A stretch of DNA of 8,990 nucleotides from an uncultured Lachnospiraceae bacterium (GTDB lineage Bacteria > Bacillota > Clostridia > Lachnospirales > Lachnospiraceae). The DNA is taken from contig CANQCX010000070.1 of NCBI GenBank assembly GCA_947591115.1, forward strand, positions 1 to 8,990, given 5' to 3'. Below, one piece after another: positions 1 through 6,639 of the stretch (its first letter is position 1; each line of letters starts with the position of its first letter). The notes under the pieces are model-generated. The model was given only the letters and a program-made list of their open reading frames with translations. It was not told where the DNA came from and ran no database searches. Made by a program: the position numbers and the translations under genes.

Positions 1-650
1 ATCGGCAGGGTAATTCCGTTGTTTAAAGACGCGACCGTACGGGAAATGCTGCTGATCTCCTGAAGATTGACAATATAACTGTTATGGCAGCGGCAAAAAT
101 ACTGCCTCGGCAGCATACTCTCAAACATGGTAAGGGTGGCGCGCAGCGAAATGACATCGTCCTTTGTATGGATGGACAGCGTATGATTCATGATCTCCAC
201 ATACAAAATCTGATTGACATAAAGCGCAATGGTTTGTTCTCCTACCTGAACATAAATCCGCTGTTCACAGCTTTGCTGCGAACGGAGATCGATCAGCAGC
301 GCCTCCCCCAGCGCCTTATAATCGATCGGCTTTATTAAAAACTGAACCGGCTGCACGCTGTAGCCGTCGCGCAGGTATTCCTCCGACGAACTGATAAAAA
401 GAATGCTGATCGGGTTTTCCTGCTCCCGCAGCATACGTGCGATCTCAAAACCATTCTGATCATCCAGAAAAACATCCAGAATGACCAGATCAAAGCTCTG
501 TCCGGCGGAAAGCTGCTTTAAAAACTCTTCGGCTTCATGGAATACCGTTACTTTAAAATCTATGTCCCGCTCCTGCAAAAAATGGCTGCAGAATTGATAA
601 AGTTCCTCTCCGAGTGCAGTATCATCATCACAAATCGCCAGCTTGTACAT
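1..650 (-). CDS. LytTR-family response regulator (AgrA-like), 3' end cut off by the window
   Basis: A two-component response regulator that would be phosphorylated by the kinase encoded just upstream and bind DNA through a LytTR domain. The start at 650 (MYKLAICDDD) has an AGGAGG-type ribosome binding site about 9 nt upstream. It overlaps the 3' end of the kinase gene by 23 bp, so translation is probably coupled. 216 residues are visible. A receiver domain (about 1-120) shows the acidic cluster D8-D10, the phosphoacceptor D59 (VILDVFL), a Ser stretch near 86-88 (FISSS) and K107 (FLIKP). A LytTR domain starts near residue 130 and contains the family signature CRCHNSYIVNL near 186-196. The family is about 230-250 residues, so only some 20-35 residues are missing. 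LytTR regulators usually bind paired direct repeats and control peptides, bacteriocins or surface functions; the target here is unknown. Family assignment is firm. Confidence 0.93.
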   Translation of the reverse strand, partial: MYKLAICDDDTALGEELYQFCSHFLQERDIDFKVTVFHEAEEFLKQLSAGQSFDLVILDVFLDDQNGFEIARMLREQENPISILFISSSEEYLRDGYSVQPVQFLIKPIDYKALGEALLIDLRSQQSCEQRIYVQVGEQTIALYVNQILYVEIMNHTLSIHTKDDVISLRATLTMFESMLPRQYFCRCHNSYIVNLQEISSISRTVASLNNGITLP

Positions 651-1569
651 TGTGCTGTTCCTCCTCTTGCCTCACTTTTTCCGTCAATTTTAAAGCTGTT
701 TGAACCGTAAAGATCTGATTTTCATAGGAAATATCCAAAATACTCTGATACTTTTCCACGATCGCCCGCATCTGCCGCAAGCCGTAACCATGCAGCATTT
801 TATCCTTCTTTGCAGTTACGATATGGTTGTTCTCATCCTTTTTTAGTTCTTTTGCATCATACGAATTTCTGCAGCAGATTGCAAGAAATTCTCCTTTACA
901 GCGAATCGACAGGTCAATAAACAGTTCCTGTTCGGGTTCCCTCTTTTTCTTCCGGCAGCATGCCTCAATGGCATTGTCCAGCATATTCATAAGCAGGGAA
1001 ACCAGATCGCTGTCTTCTATCGCAAGCTTCTCCGGAACTTGGATATTCGTGCGGAATTCGATTCCCTCCTGCGCGGCTTTCTGGGAAATCGTCTGCAAAA
1101 TAATATTGATGACAAAATTCGGCGTGAAGAAAACGGCTGTGATCTCTTTCATCTGCTCATTCTGCTTTTCCAGATAACGGCCGATTTCCTCAAGCTTATT
1201 CTGCTGGTACATCATGTAAAGCGAAAGCCGCTCATTTTTCCATTCGTGCCGCAGCGCAGAAGTTTCTTTCATATTATTCATGATCCCATTATAACCATTT
1301 AAGATCATTTCATTTTTGATCTTTAAAATGCGGATGCTTTCCGACGAATTGTACAGATAGATCACATTGGAGATCAGCGCGGTAAAGGCGGCGGAAATCA
1401 AAAGCAGATTCATAAGCAGCGCAATGCGCATTTGAATGGTGCTTTCCGGATCCGCAAGCAGTTGAACGATATTCGGCCACACCATAATGTTCTGCGGCAG
1501 ACCCGCCAGCAGACTGATGGAGCACAAGACCAGCGGAAGTATCGTCACGATCCCCAAAATCAAAAACAT
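628..1569 (-). CDS. GHKL-type sensor histidine kinase, catalytic part (AgrC-like); probably the 3' part of a frameshifted gene
   Basis: Autophosphorylating kinase partner of the downstream LytTR regulator. The 313 residues from the first Met in this frame contain two membrane helices (about 1-23 and 48-73), then a cytoplasmic kinase. The phosphoacceptor is H108 in LRHEWKN, as in AgrC-type HPK10 kinases. The ATP-binding HATPase_c_5/GHKL domain has its N box around N195-N199 (NMLDNAIEA) and a G box at 261-264 (GYGL). The Met at 1569 lacks a spaced ribosome binding site: only AAGAAG abuts it. The frame stays open upstream and encodes a hydrophobic stretch followed by basic NRHKK, which is the natural continuation of the sensor fragment at 1584-2156. 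The likeliest reading is one gene, 628-2156, interrupted by a one-base frameshift; an independent start is possible but less likely. Confidence 0.85.
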   Translation of the reverse strand: MFLILGIVTILPLVLCSISLLAGLPQNIMVWPNIVQLLADPESTIQMRIALLMNLLLISAAFTALISNVIYLYNSSESIRILKIKNEMILNGYNGIMNNMKETSALRHEWKNERLSLYMMYQQNKLEEIGRYLEKQNEQMKEITAVFFTPNFVINIILQTISQKAAQEGIEFRTNIQVPEKLAIEDSDLVSLLMNMLDNAIEACCRKKKREPEQELFIDLSIRCKGEFLAICCRNSYDAKELKKDENNHIVTAKKDKMLHGYGLRQMRAIVEKYQSILDISYENQIFTVQTALKLTEKVRQEEEQHNVQAGDL

Positions 1570-1583
1570 CTTCTTATGACGGT

Positions 1584-2156
1584 TCAGTACAATATAACCG
1601 AGCAGAGCAAAATAAAAAGCGTTAATTTCATTCCTGCCGGAATGGCATAATAATTGGTAGCCGCAGCCAGCAGCGAGTCCTTTTCCTGCAGGCTTTCCTT
1701 TTGCACAAGCGGCGGGAAGATATAATCCTGCTCATCCAGATACCGGCATTCAATAAGGACTTCATGCTCGTCTTCGCTTTCCCCTGTCGAAAAATCAATC
1801 GTGAACGGCGACAGCATATTGGAAGACCGGACGGTCCTTCCCTGATAAACGCACTCCCCGTCCATATAGATTTTTAGTTCCGCCGAGCCTACCCATAACG
1901 TATAGTTATGGCTCAATTTGTCATCCCGAATCGAAAAAGAACACTCATAAAAGCCGTCCAGCCGAACCTGTTCCGTACCGTCTATTGTAAATTCCGAACG
2001 TTCCCCCGTATCGCTGACAAATTCCATTTTATCGAAGCTGACAAGCTCCACTCCGCTGTTCAGCGTAGATTCGGTAAAAAACCGCACAAAAAGAATGACT
2101 GCGGCGCAGATCACGATAAAAATCATCAGACATGCCAATTGCCGCGTTTTTTTCAT
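1584..2156 (-). CDS. N-terminal membrane sensor part of the split histidine kinase (frameshifted)
   Basis: A 190-residue frame starting MKKTRQLACL, with a GGGGG ribosome binding site 8 nt upstream of the ATG. TM1 spans about residues 8-27. An extracytoplasmic, beta-rich domain follows (about 28-170, with WVGSAELKIYMDGECVYQG and ECRYLDEQDYIFPP), and a second membrane helix begins near 171 (AIPAGMKLTLFILLCSVILY). The frame stops just after that, inside the helix. Moving to the next frame at the T/A run around 1609-1618 gives LTLFYFALLGYIVLNRHKK and then the downstream kinase. The fused protein would have 509 residues and four helices with the kinase inside the cell. I do not recognise the sensory domain; it resembles the jelly-roll sensor domains of Gram-positive 7TM-DISM-type receptors only in general character. 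Ligand unknown. It heads the operon behind a sigma-A-like promoter. Confidence 0.75.
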   Translation of the reverse strand: MKKTRQLACLMIFIVICAAVILFVRFFTESTLNSGVELVSFDKMEFVSDTGERSEFTIDGTEQVRLDGFYECSFSIRDDKLSHNYTLWVGSAELKIYMDGECVYQGRTVRSSNMLSPFTIDFSTGESEDEHEVLIECRYLDEQDYIFPPLVQKESLQEKDSLLAAATNYYAIPAGMKLTLFILLCSVILY

Positions 2157-2195
2157 GTTCCGTTCCCCCTGTTTTCATCAATAAACACATCAATT

Positions 2196-2224
2196 ATTCT
2201 ATTACAATCGAAAAAATAGTACAA
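2196..2224 (-). promoter_or_regulatory. Sigma-A-type promoter of the two-component operon
   Basis: On the minus strand TTGTAC (2219-2224) and TAGAAT (2196-2201) are separated by 17 bp. The -10 box matches consensus at five of six bases; the -35 box is weaker. The predicted start near 2189 leaves a leader of about 33 nt, just enough for the GGGGG ribosome binding site of the sensor gene. Confidence 0.45.
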
Positions 2225-2292
2225 GTTCTGCTCAAAAAACATCGCAAACGACAACGATATGACGCGGATAACCTCTATTTTTTTCAATCATA

Positions 2293-2301
2293 TGATATAA
2301 T
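2293..2301 (+). promoter_or_regulatory. Extended -10 promoter facing the hairpin element
   Basis: TGATATAAT matches the extended -10 consensus TGnTATAAT exactly. No convincing -35 box lies 16-18 bp upstream, which extended -10 promoters can tolerate. A transcript starting near 2308 would run directly into the long hairpin at 2321-2409 and end in the T-tract at 2413-2418. The surrounding DNA is AT-rich, so chance occurrence is possible. Confidence 0.35.
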
Positions 2302-2307
2302 GATAGC

Positions 2308-2420
2308 AGATATAAAAATACCCTCATATTCACACTGCAAGTCTGGCAAGTCCCCCAAACATGCGCTTTTATACGCATTCTTGCCGGAGCTGCGGTGTGA
2401 ATATGGGGGGAATTTTTTAT
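2308..2420 (+). ncRNA. Candidate small structured RNA of about 110 nt (unnamed)
   Basis: Predicted transcript from the extended -10 box at 2293-2301. It would fold into a long hairpin: 2321-2339 pairs with 2391-2409 (basal stem of about 19 bp including two G-U wobbles), then 2342-2350 with 2380-2388 (9 bp, one wobble), with an inner hairpin 2361-2365/2374-2378. It ends in AATTTTTTAT, as an intrinsic terminator would. The segment 2351-2360, TCCCCCAAAC, is unpaired. Similar UCCC-type segments in Firmicute sRNAs pair with Shine-Dalgarno sequences, and two genes here have GGGGG ribosome binding sites. No coding frame is apparent inside. The alternative is that this DNA is only the terminator of ppiB. 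Inference only; no family recognised. Confidence 0.3.
2321..2409 (-). terminator. Long hairpin, probable terminator of ppiB (bidirectional layout)
   Basis: Near-perfect inverted repeats, CCCTCATATTCACAC (2321-2335) and GTGTGAATATGGGGG (2395-2409), form the basal stem with one wobble pair. The left flank is A-rich (2314-2318) and the right flank is T-rich (2413-2418), so either strand gives a stem followed by a U-tract. On the minus strand the stem lies directly after the ppiB stop codon and is followed by TATTTTTAT, separating ppiB from the downstream kinase operon. At about 89 nt it is much longer than an ordinary terminator hairpin. Confidence 0.55.
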
Positions 2421-2944
2421 TCCCCGATGATATCCGGTTCCGGATAATCCACGCCAAATGTATCTACGGTAACGCTTTTCATAACCTGCGGCTCAAGCGG
2501 CCGATCGCCGTTATCGGTTGCCGTTTCTGCGATCTTATCCACAATTTCCTGCCCTTCGATTACTTTTCCGAACGCCGCATAGCTGCCGTCCAGATGAGGC
2601 GCATCCTTATGCATGATGAAAAACTGGCTTCCCGCGGAATCCGGCATCATGGAACGCGCCATAGAAAGTACGCCCGCACTGTGCTTTAAATCATTGGCAA
2701 AACCGTTCATTGCAAACTCTCCTTTGATTGCGTAACCCGGTCCGCCGATGCCGATCCCTTCCGGATCTCCTCCCTGAATCATAAATCCGCGGATCACACG
2801 ATGGAAGATCAATCCGTCGTAAAATCCCTTCTTAACCAGACTGATAAAGTTATTGACCGTATTCGGCGCAACCTCCGGATAAAGCTCCGCTTTGATGACG
2901 CCTCCGTTTTCCATGTTAATTGTCACAATTGGATTCTGTGCCAT
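2417..2944 (-). CDS. ppiB: Cyclophilin-type peptidyl-prolyl cis-trans isomerase
   Basis: Catalyses cis-trans isomerisation of proline peptide bonds during protein folding. With no signal peptide or membrane helix it should be cytoplasmic. The 175 residues form one cyclophilin domain. The active-site block FHRVIRGFMIQGGD (47-60) carries R49, F54 and Q57, equivalent to R55, F60 and Q63 of human cyclophilin A. SAGSQFFIM (103-111) carries F109, equivalent to F113. The position of the cyclosporin-contacting Trp is His (H117 in PHLDGSYAAFGKV), as in many bacterial enzymes, so drug affinity should be low. The start has a strong AAGGAG ribosome binding site. It lies 44 bp after murF with no clear promoter between, so it is probably the last gene of the ddl-murF operon. 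A long hairpin terminator follows immediately. Confidence 0.95.
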   Translation of the reverse strand: MAQNPIVTINMENGGVIKAELYPEVAPNTVNNFISLVKKGFYDGLIFHRVIRGFMIQGGDPEGIGIGGPGYAIKGEFAMNGFANDLKHSAGVLSMARSMMPDSAGSQFFIMHKDAPHLDGSYAAFGKVIEGQEIVDKIAETATDNGDRPLEPQVMKSVTVDTFGVDYPEPDIIGE

Positions 2945-2988
2945 TGTTATCTCCTTTCCCTACCGAAAAATTCTTTTCTTATTTTATC

Positions 2989-4410
2989 TTAATTTTCTTC
3001 AAGCTCCTGAAGCGCTTTTACTACTTTTGTAAACTCCATAAAATGAGACGCTTTTACCAGAACCGTATCGCCCGCTTTTACATAGGAAAGCAAGACTTTT
3101 GTCATTTCTTCCCTCTCCGGATAGTAGTAGACCTCTCCCTCCGGATAAACGGCTTCCGCCGCTTTTTTGTATTCTTCGGCAAGCGTGCCGCTGCAGAACA
3201 GCGTGGCGATTTTTAGGCTTCCCGCATATTCGCCTACTTCATGGTGCAGCTTTCTTTCCTCTGCGCCCAATTCGCCCATATCGCCGAGTACCGCGATCCT
3301 TCTTCCCTTTGCATGAGCAAGCACGCTGAGCGAGGCTTTCATCGAAACCGGATTGGCGTTGTAGCAATCGTCAATGATCTGAACGCCGCCGGCTTCCAGA
3401 ATATGAACGCGTCCGGCGATCGTATGCGCTTTGGCGATTCCCGCCGCGATTTCTTCCGTAGTCAGTCCCATCTCAAGGCCGACCGCCGCCGCCGCCAGCG
3501 CGTTGTAGACATTGTGCTTCCCCGGAATCGAGATCTCCGCCAAAAAACTGCCTTTTGGCGTATGGATTACCGCGCGCATCCCGTCAAATCCCAGATTTTC
3601 TATGTGATCAGCGTATATGGACAGACCCTCTCTTTTTCCGATCCCGTAAAAGACAGGCGCTTTGCCGTTTACTACGGTGCAGGAAGCCAGTTTGTCATCG
3701 TCGCCGTTTAAAATTACGGTTCCGCCCTCCTTCATATGGTCGAAGCACTCTGTTTTCGCTTTTAATACCCCGTCCCTGTCCTTTAGGTTCTCCAAATGAC
3801 AGAAACCGATATTGGTCAATACGCAGATATCCGGATAGGCAATTTCCGCCAGCCGGTGCATCTCTCCAAAATCCGAAATTCCCATTTCCAGAACTGCCGC
3901 CTGATGCTCTTTTTTTATCTGGAATACGGTCAGCGGAAGTCCGATCTCATTATTGTAATTTTCCGCCGTTTTATGCACTGCATATTTTTCGGAAAGAACG
4001 GACGCCACCATTTCTTTGGTACTCGTTTTCCCGACGCTTCCTACGATTCCCACGACTTTGATATCCAGACTCCTGCGGTAAAACGCCGCCAGTTTTTTCA
4101 TCGCCGTTTCTGTCGAACCGACCAAAATATACGGACCTGCCGCGTCTTTTAGCTCTTTCTCGGAAAATACGGCAAGCGCCCCCTGTGCAAATACCTGCGG
4201 GATAAAATCATGGCCGTCCGCCCGTTTGCCCTTCATCGGGATAAAAAGAAATCCCTTTTCTACCTTCCGGCTGTCCGTAACCGCTCCGGTAATCTGCTCC
4301 TTTTTCAGCGCCGCATCCCCGATATAGGTTCCGTCACATACCTCCGCAATCTTTTCCAGCGTCAGCTCCGGCATCCGCTCATCCGTAATCACATGTGCTT
4401 CTGTGTTCAT
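2989..4410 (-). CDS. murF: UDP-N-acetylmuramoyl-tripeptide--D-alanyl-D-alanine ligase
   Basis: Cytoplasmic ATP-dependent ligase that adds D-Ala-D-Ala to UDP-MurNAc-tripeptide, completing the pentapeptide precursor of peptidoglycan. 473 residues, normal for the family. The N-terminal UDP-MurNAc-binding domain (about 14-115) contains TDSRKVEKGFLFIPMKG (45-61). The central Mur ligase ATPase domain starts at the P-loop GSVGKTSTK (124-132) and includes NYNNEIGLPLTVF (151-163) and the metal-binding region LEMGISDFGEM (174-184). The C-terminal domain carries GRVHI (333-337), DDCYNANPVSMKASL (347-361) and LGDMGELG. The start at 4410 overlaps the ddl stop as ATGA and has AGGAAG upstream, so translation is coupled to ddl. 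Both products act in sequence: Ddl makes the dipeptide, MurF attaches it. Confidence 0.97.
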   Translation of the reverse strand: MNTEAHVITDERMPELTLEKIAEVCDGTYIGDAALKKEQITGAVTDSRKVEKGFLFIPMKGKRADGHDFIPQVFAQGALAVFSEKELKDAAGPYILVGSTETAMKKLAAFYRRSLDIKVVGIVGSVGKTSTKEMVASVLSEKYAVHKTAENYNNEIGLPLTVFQIKKEHQAAVLEMGISDFGEMHRLAEIAYPDICVLTNIGFCHLENLKDRDGVLKAKTECFDHMKEGGTVILNGDDDKLASCTVVNGKAPVFYGIGKREGLSIYADHIENLGFDGMRAVIHTPKGSFLAEISIPGKHNVYNALAAAAVGLEMGLTTEEIAAGIAKAHTIAGRVHILEAGGVQIIDDCYNANPVSMKASLSVLAHAKGRRIAVLGDMGELGAEERKLHHEVGEYAGSLKIATLFCSGTLAEEYKKAAEAVYPEGEVYYYPEREEMTKVLLSYVKAGDTVLVKASHFMEFTKVVKALQELEEN

Positions 4411-5468
4411 TTCGCTTCCTCATACCGTTTCATTGAAATTTTGATGATCGTTTCACATAATGTCGGAAAATCAATTCCGACCGCTGCCGCCTCCTGCGGA
4501 AGCAGACTCGTCGGCGTCATCCCCGGAAGCGTGTTGGCCTCCAGACAAAACATTTCTCCTTTATCGTTTAACAGGAAATCCGAACGGGAATACGTCGTCA
4601 GTCCCAGCGTTTTTGCCGCCCGCACCGCATAGTCCTGCATCTGTCTTGCCGTTTCCTCCGGCAGATTTGCCGGACAGGTTTCTACGGTGCTTCCCGCTTT
4701 GTATTTGTTCCGGTAATCGTAAAATCCGCTCAGCGGTGCAATTTCAATAATCGGAAGCGCGTTTTCTCCCAGTACTCCAACCGAAAATTCTCGTCCGCTT
4801 ATGTATTCTTCGATGATCAGCTCATTCTCCCATTGAAAGGCGTCTTCCAGCGCACGCTGAAACTCCGCCTGTTCCCGCACGATCGTTACTCCGATGCTGG
4901 AGCCGCCGCAGCATGGCTTGACTACGCAGGGAAGCTGCAGTCCTAACTGTTCCGGAGTTTTGCCGCACTGCTCCCTCGTAATGAAAATGCCCTGCGGCAT
5001 CGGTATCTGCGCGGTTTTCAAAAACTCTTTGGTCATTTCTTTATTCATAGAAATCGCGCTGCTGAGATAGCCGCTTCCCGTATACCGGATTCCAAACAGG
5101 TCAAACGCCGCCTGAATCTTTCCGTCTTCTCCGTCCGCGCCATGCAGTCCTATAAATACGATGTCCGCCATTCTGCACAGCCGTATCACGTTCGGTCCAA
5201 AAAAGCAATCGGAGGTATCTTTACGGGAGGCTTTGACCTTCGCCAGATCCGGCGCCGTCTCCGGTATCTGCCCGACCTGAAGGCTGACCTCCTCCGCCCG
5301 TTCAAAAATCCCGTCCAAATCTTCTTCTTCATCTTTGTAGCCCATAAAAACATCCAGCAGGATGACCTTGTGCCCGTTTTTCCGCAATGCTTTCGTTACC
5401 ATATTTCCGGTCTGAAAGGATACATCGCGCTCGGTGCTCAGTCCTCCTGCCAACACTACGATCTTCAT
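4407..5468 (-). CDS. ddl: D-alanine--D-alanine ligase
   Basis: Cytoplasmic ATP-grasp ligase joining two D-alanines for peptidoglycan synthesis. 353 residues. The N-terminal domain begins KIVVLAGGLSTERDVSF, with the conserved Glu at 13, and includes GLHGADGEDGKIQAAF (107-122). The ATP-grasp region has PCVVKPCCGGSSIGV (180-194) and the metal site DFLLNDKGEMFCLEANTLPGMT (297-318, with E310 and N312). The omega-loop motif FYDYRNKY (249-256) has the Tyr typical of D-Ala-D-Ala enzymes rather than the His of VanA-type D-Ala-D-Lac ligases, so no vancomycin-resistance role is indicated. Compared with E. coli DdlB there are roughly 45 extra, acid-rich residues between about 43 and 90, which I believe occurs in other clostridial Ddl proteins. 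An AGAGG ribosome binding site lies 8 nt before the ATG. First gene of the ddl-murF-ppiB operon behind a strong promoter. Confidence 0.96.
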   Translation of the reverse strand: MKIVVLAGGLSTERDVSFQTGNMVTKALRKNGHKVILLDVFMGYKDEEEDLDGIFERAEEVSLQVGQIPETAPDLAKVKASRKDTSDCFFGPNVIRLCRMADIVFIGLHGADGEDGKIQAAFDLFGIRYTGSGYLSSAISMNKEMTKEFLKTAQIPMPQGIFITREQCGKTPEQLGLQLPCVVKPCCGGSSIGVTIVREQAEFQRALEDAFQWENELIIEEYISGREFSVGVLGENALPIIEIAPLSGFYDYRNKYKAGSTVETCPANLPEETARQMQDYAVRAAKTLGLTTYSRSDFLLNDKGEMFCLEANTLPGMTPTSLLPQEAAAVGIDFPTLCETIIKISMKRYEEAK

Positions 5469-5509
5469 ATCTTCTGCCTCTTTCTTCTTTCCTTACTGAT
5501 ATCGATACC

Positions 5510-5538
5510 ATTATACTAAATCATTCCGGAGTTTCCAA
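5510..5538 (-). promoter_or_regulatory. Sigma-A-type promoter of ddl-murF-ppiB
   Basis: On the minus strand TTGGAA (5533-5538) and a perfect TATAAT (5510-5515) are separated by exactly 17 bp. The predicted start near 5503 leaves a leader of about 35 nt, too short for a riboswitch or T-box. A small palindrome, TATCGATA (5500-5507), sits over the predicted start and could be an operator or mere chance. No clear terminator for the upstream DUF1963 gene separates it from this promoter, so readthrough is possible. Confidence 0.65.
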
Positions 5539-5566
5539 GTACAGAATGCTATTTTCTATGTCCGCA

Positions 5567-6580
5567 TCAGCAGCAGTCCCATGTATACAGTACGCGCGAA
5601 AAATCCTGCGCGGCAAGATCCTCCGGCGTGATGAAGAAATTCGCAACGCCGCAGTCGCCCCACATGATCTCGCGGCCGTCCGCCTCTCCGCTGTCGATCT
5701 GCAAAAGAAGAACCGTATAGCGCTCTAATTGTTCCTCCTCCCCGCGGGGATCCTCCTGAGTGAAAGCGGGATAGCCGCCGATCTTATGCCCAAAGTTGTC
5801 ATCCTCCTCAAAGATGCTCTCCGCCGCTTCATCCGGAAGATCGAAGACGCTGGCAATCCGGTACTGCGGATATTCCCGATTCCAGCTTTCGGTAAAAAGC
5901 GGATCAAACGAAAAATCGCAGACAGAGATTCCCTCCTGACAGGTCTTTTGAAAGCGGATGCCAAACTCGCCCTCCAGCGGAAAATAAGTTTCATCCTCCG
6001 CTGACCAGGGAACATATTTTGCAGCGCATTCCTCTTCGGTAACGCTCTCATCCAGCCGGTCGTAATAAACCACCCTGCTGATATCGTTTTTTATCATATC
6101 TTCGGGACTGTCCTCCAGTCCCCATACATCATCATCCAGAATCCAGAACTGCAGCATTCCCGAAGCAGAAAGACCGGACAACGGAGAATCCGGCGGCAGC
6201 TCCGAAAGCCTTATCTGCGCCAGAAGGCGAAGCTGTCTCCCCAGACGATCCGCAGGATAAGTCCCATCCTTCGGCAGATAAGGAATGCCTCCCAGTTTGC
6301 TTCCGGTAATTGAGACGGGATCGCCGGTCAGTTGGAGCTCTACCTTGCTTTTTTGGGAAACAGACCGCAGCTTCTTCACAATTTCCGCCGCCTTCTCCTT
6401 TGCCTCCTGCTCCGGTATGGTCAGCTCGGGATTCGAAACAACCGGTTTTTTGGCATTTAACGCAGAAGCGTCTTTTGGAACAGACGCGGTTTTTTGCTCT
6501 ACCGCAGGTGCAATAACGGAGGTCTGTTCCAGCTCCGGTTTCTTTTTAAAAAAATTATACATCATCATCAACATGCTCAT
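5567..6580 (-). CDS. YwqG-like DUF1963 family protein
   Basis: A 337-residue protein of the DUF1963 family (B. subtilis YwqG type), whose biochemical role is unknown. The first 75 residues are an unusual N-terminal extension: a short Met-rich hydrophobic start (MSMLMMMYNFF), then a low-complexity Ala/Lys/Glu/Pro stretch, probably a flexible linker. The DUF1963 domain (about 80-337) shows the family landmarks SKLGGIPYLP (94-103), LLAQIRLSELP (119-129), LQFWI (143-147), GGYPAFTQEDPR (268-279) and the C-terminal block IMWGDCGVANFFI (305-317) through LYTWDCC (331-337). The start at 6580 has GGGGG 7 nt upstream and its own good promoter. It is transcribed away from the Hsp70/J gene pair. A shared regulatory region is possible; a shared function is not shown. 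Confidence 0.88.
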   Translation of the reverse strand: MSMLMMMYNFFKKKPELEQTSVIAPAVEQKTASVPKDASALNAKKPVVSNPELTIPEQEAKEKAAEIVKKLRSVSQKSKVELQLTGDPVSITGSKLGGIPYLPKDGTYPADRLGRQLRLLAQIRLSELPPDSPLSGLSASGMLQFWILDDDVWGLEDSPEDMIKNDISRVVYYDRLDESVTEEECAAKYVPWSAEDETYFPLEGEFGIRFQKTCQEGISVCDFSFDPLFTESWNREYPQYRIASVFDLPDEAAESIFEEDDNFGHKIGGYPAFTQEDPRGEEEQLERYTVLLLQIDSGEADGREIMWGDCGVANFFITPEDLAAQDFSRVLYTWDCC

Positions 6581-6610
6581 TCTTTTTCCCCCACTTTCTT
6601 ATTTCTATAA

Positions 6611-6639
6611 AGTATAGCGGAATTACCGCAAAATGACAA
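6611..6639 (-). promoter_or_regulatory. Sigma-A-type promoter of the DUF1963 gene
   Basis: On the minus strand TTGTCA (6634-6639) and TATACT (6611-6616), each five of six against consensus, are separated by exactly 17 bp. The predicted start near 6604 gives a leader of about 24 nt ending in the GGGGG ribosome binding site. The spacer and -35 box overlap the repeated GCGGwAw half-sites at 6616-6651, which suggests regulation by a bound protein. Confidence 0.6.

Noticed and set aside
84..338. Plus-strand open frame of 84 codons inside the response regulator region
   Set aside because: It is antisense to a clear LytTR regulator, has no recognisable motif, and its composition is explained by the opposite strand. 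The same applies to the longer antisense frames over the kinase, murF, ddl and DUF1963 genes.
1600..1622. Programmed -1 ribosomal frameshift joining the two kinase frames
   Set aside because: The needed direction is -1, but no X XXY YYZ slippery heptamer is in the zero frame at the T/A run, and I see no clear downstream stimulatory structure. A simple indel is likelier.
2132..2689. Plus-strand frame of 185 codons spanning the intergenic region and ppiB
   Set aside because: It overlaps the complete, well-conserved cyclophilin gene in antisense and the hairpin element, with no domain signature and no convincing ribosome binding site.
4407..5468. VanA/VanC-type resistance ligase
   Set aside because: The omega loop has the Tyr typical of D-Ala-D-Ala ligases (FYDYRNKY), and no vanH, vanX, vanT or vanS/R-type genes are nearby. 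The adjacent murF points to housekeeping wall synthesis.
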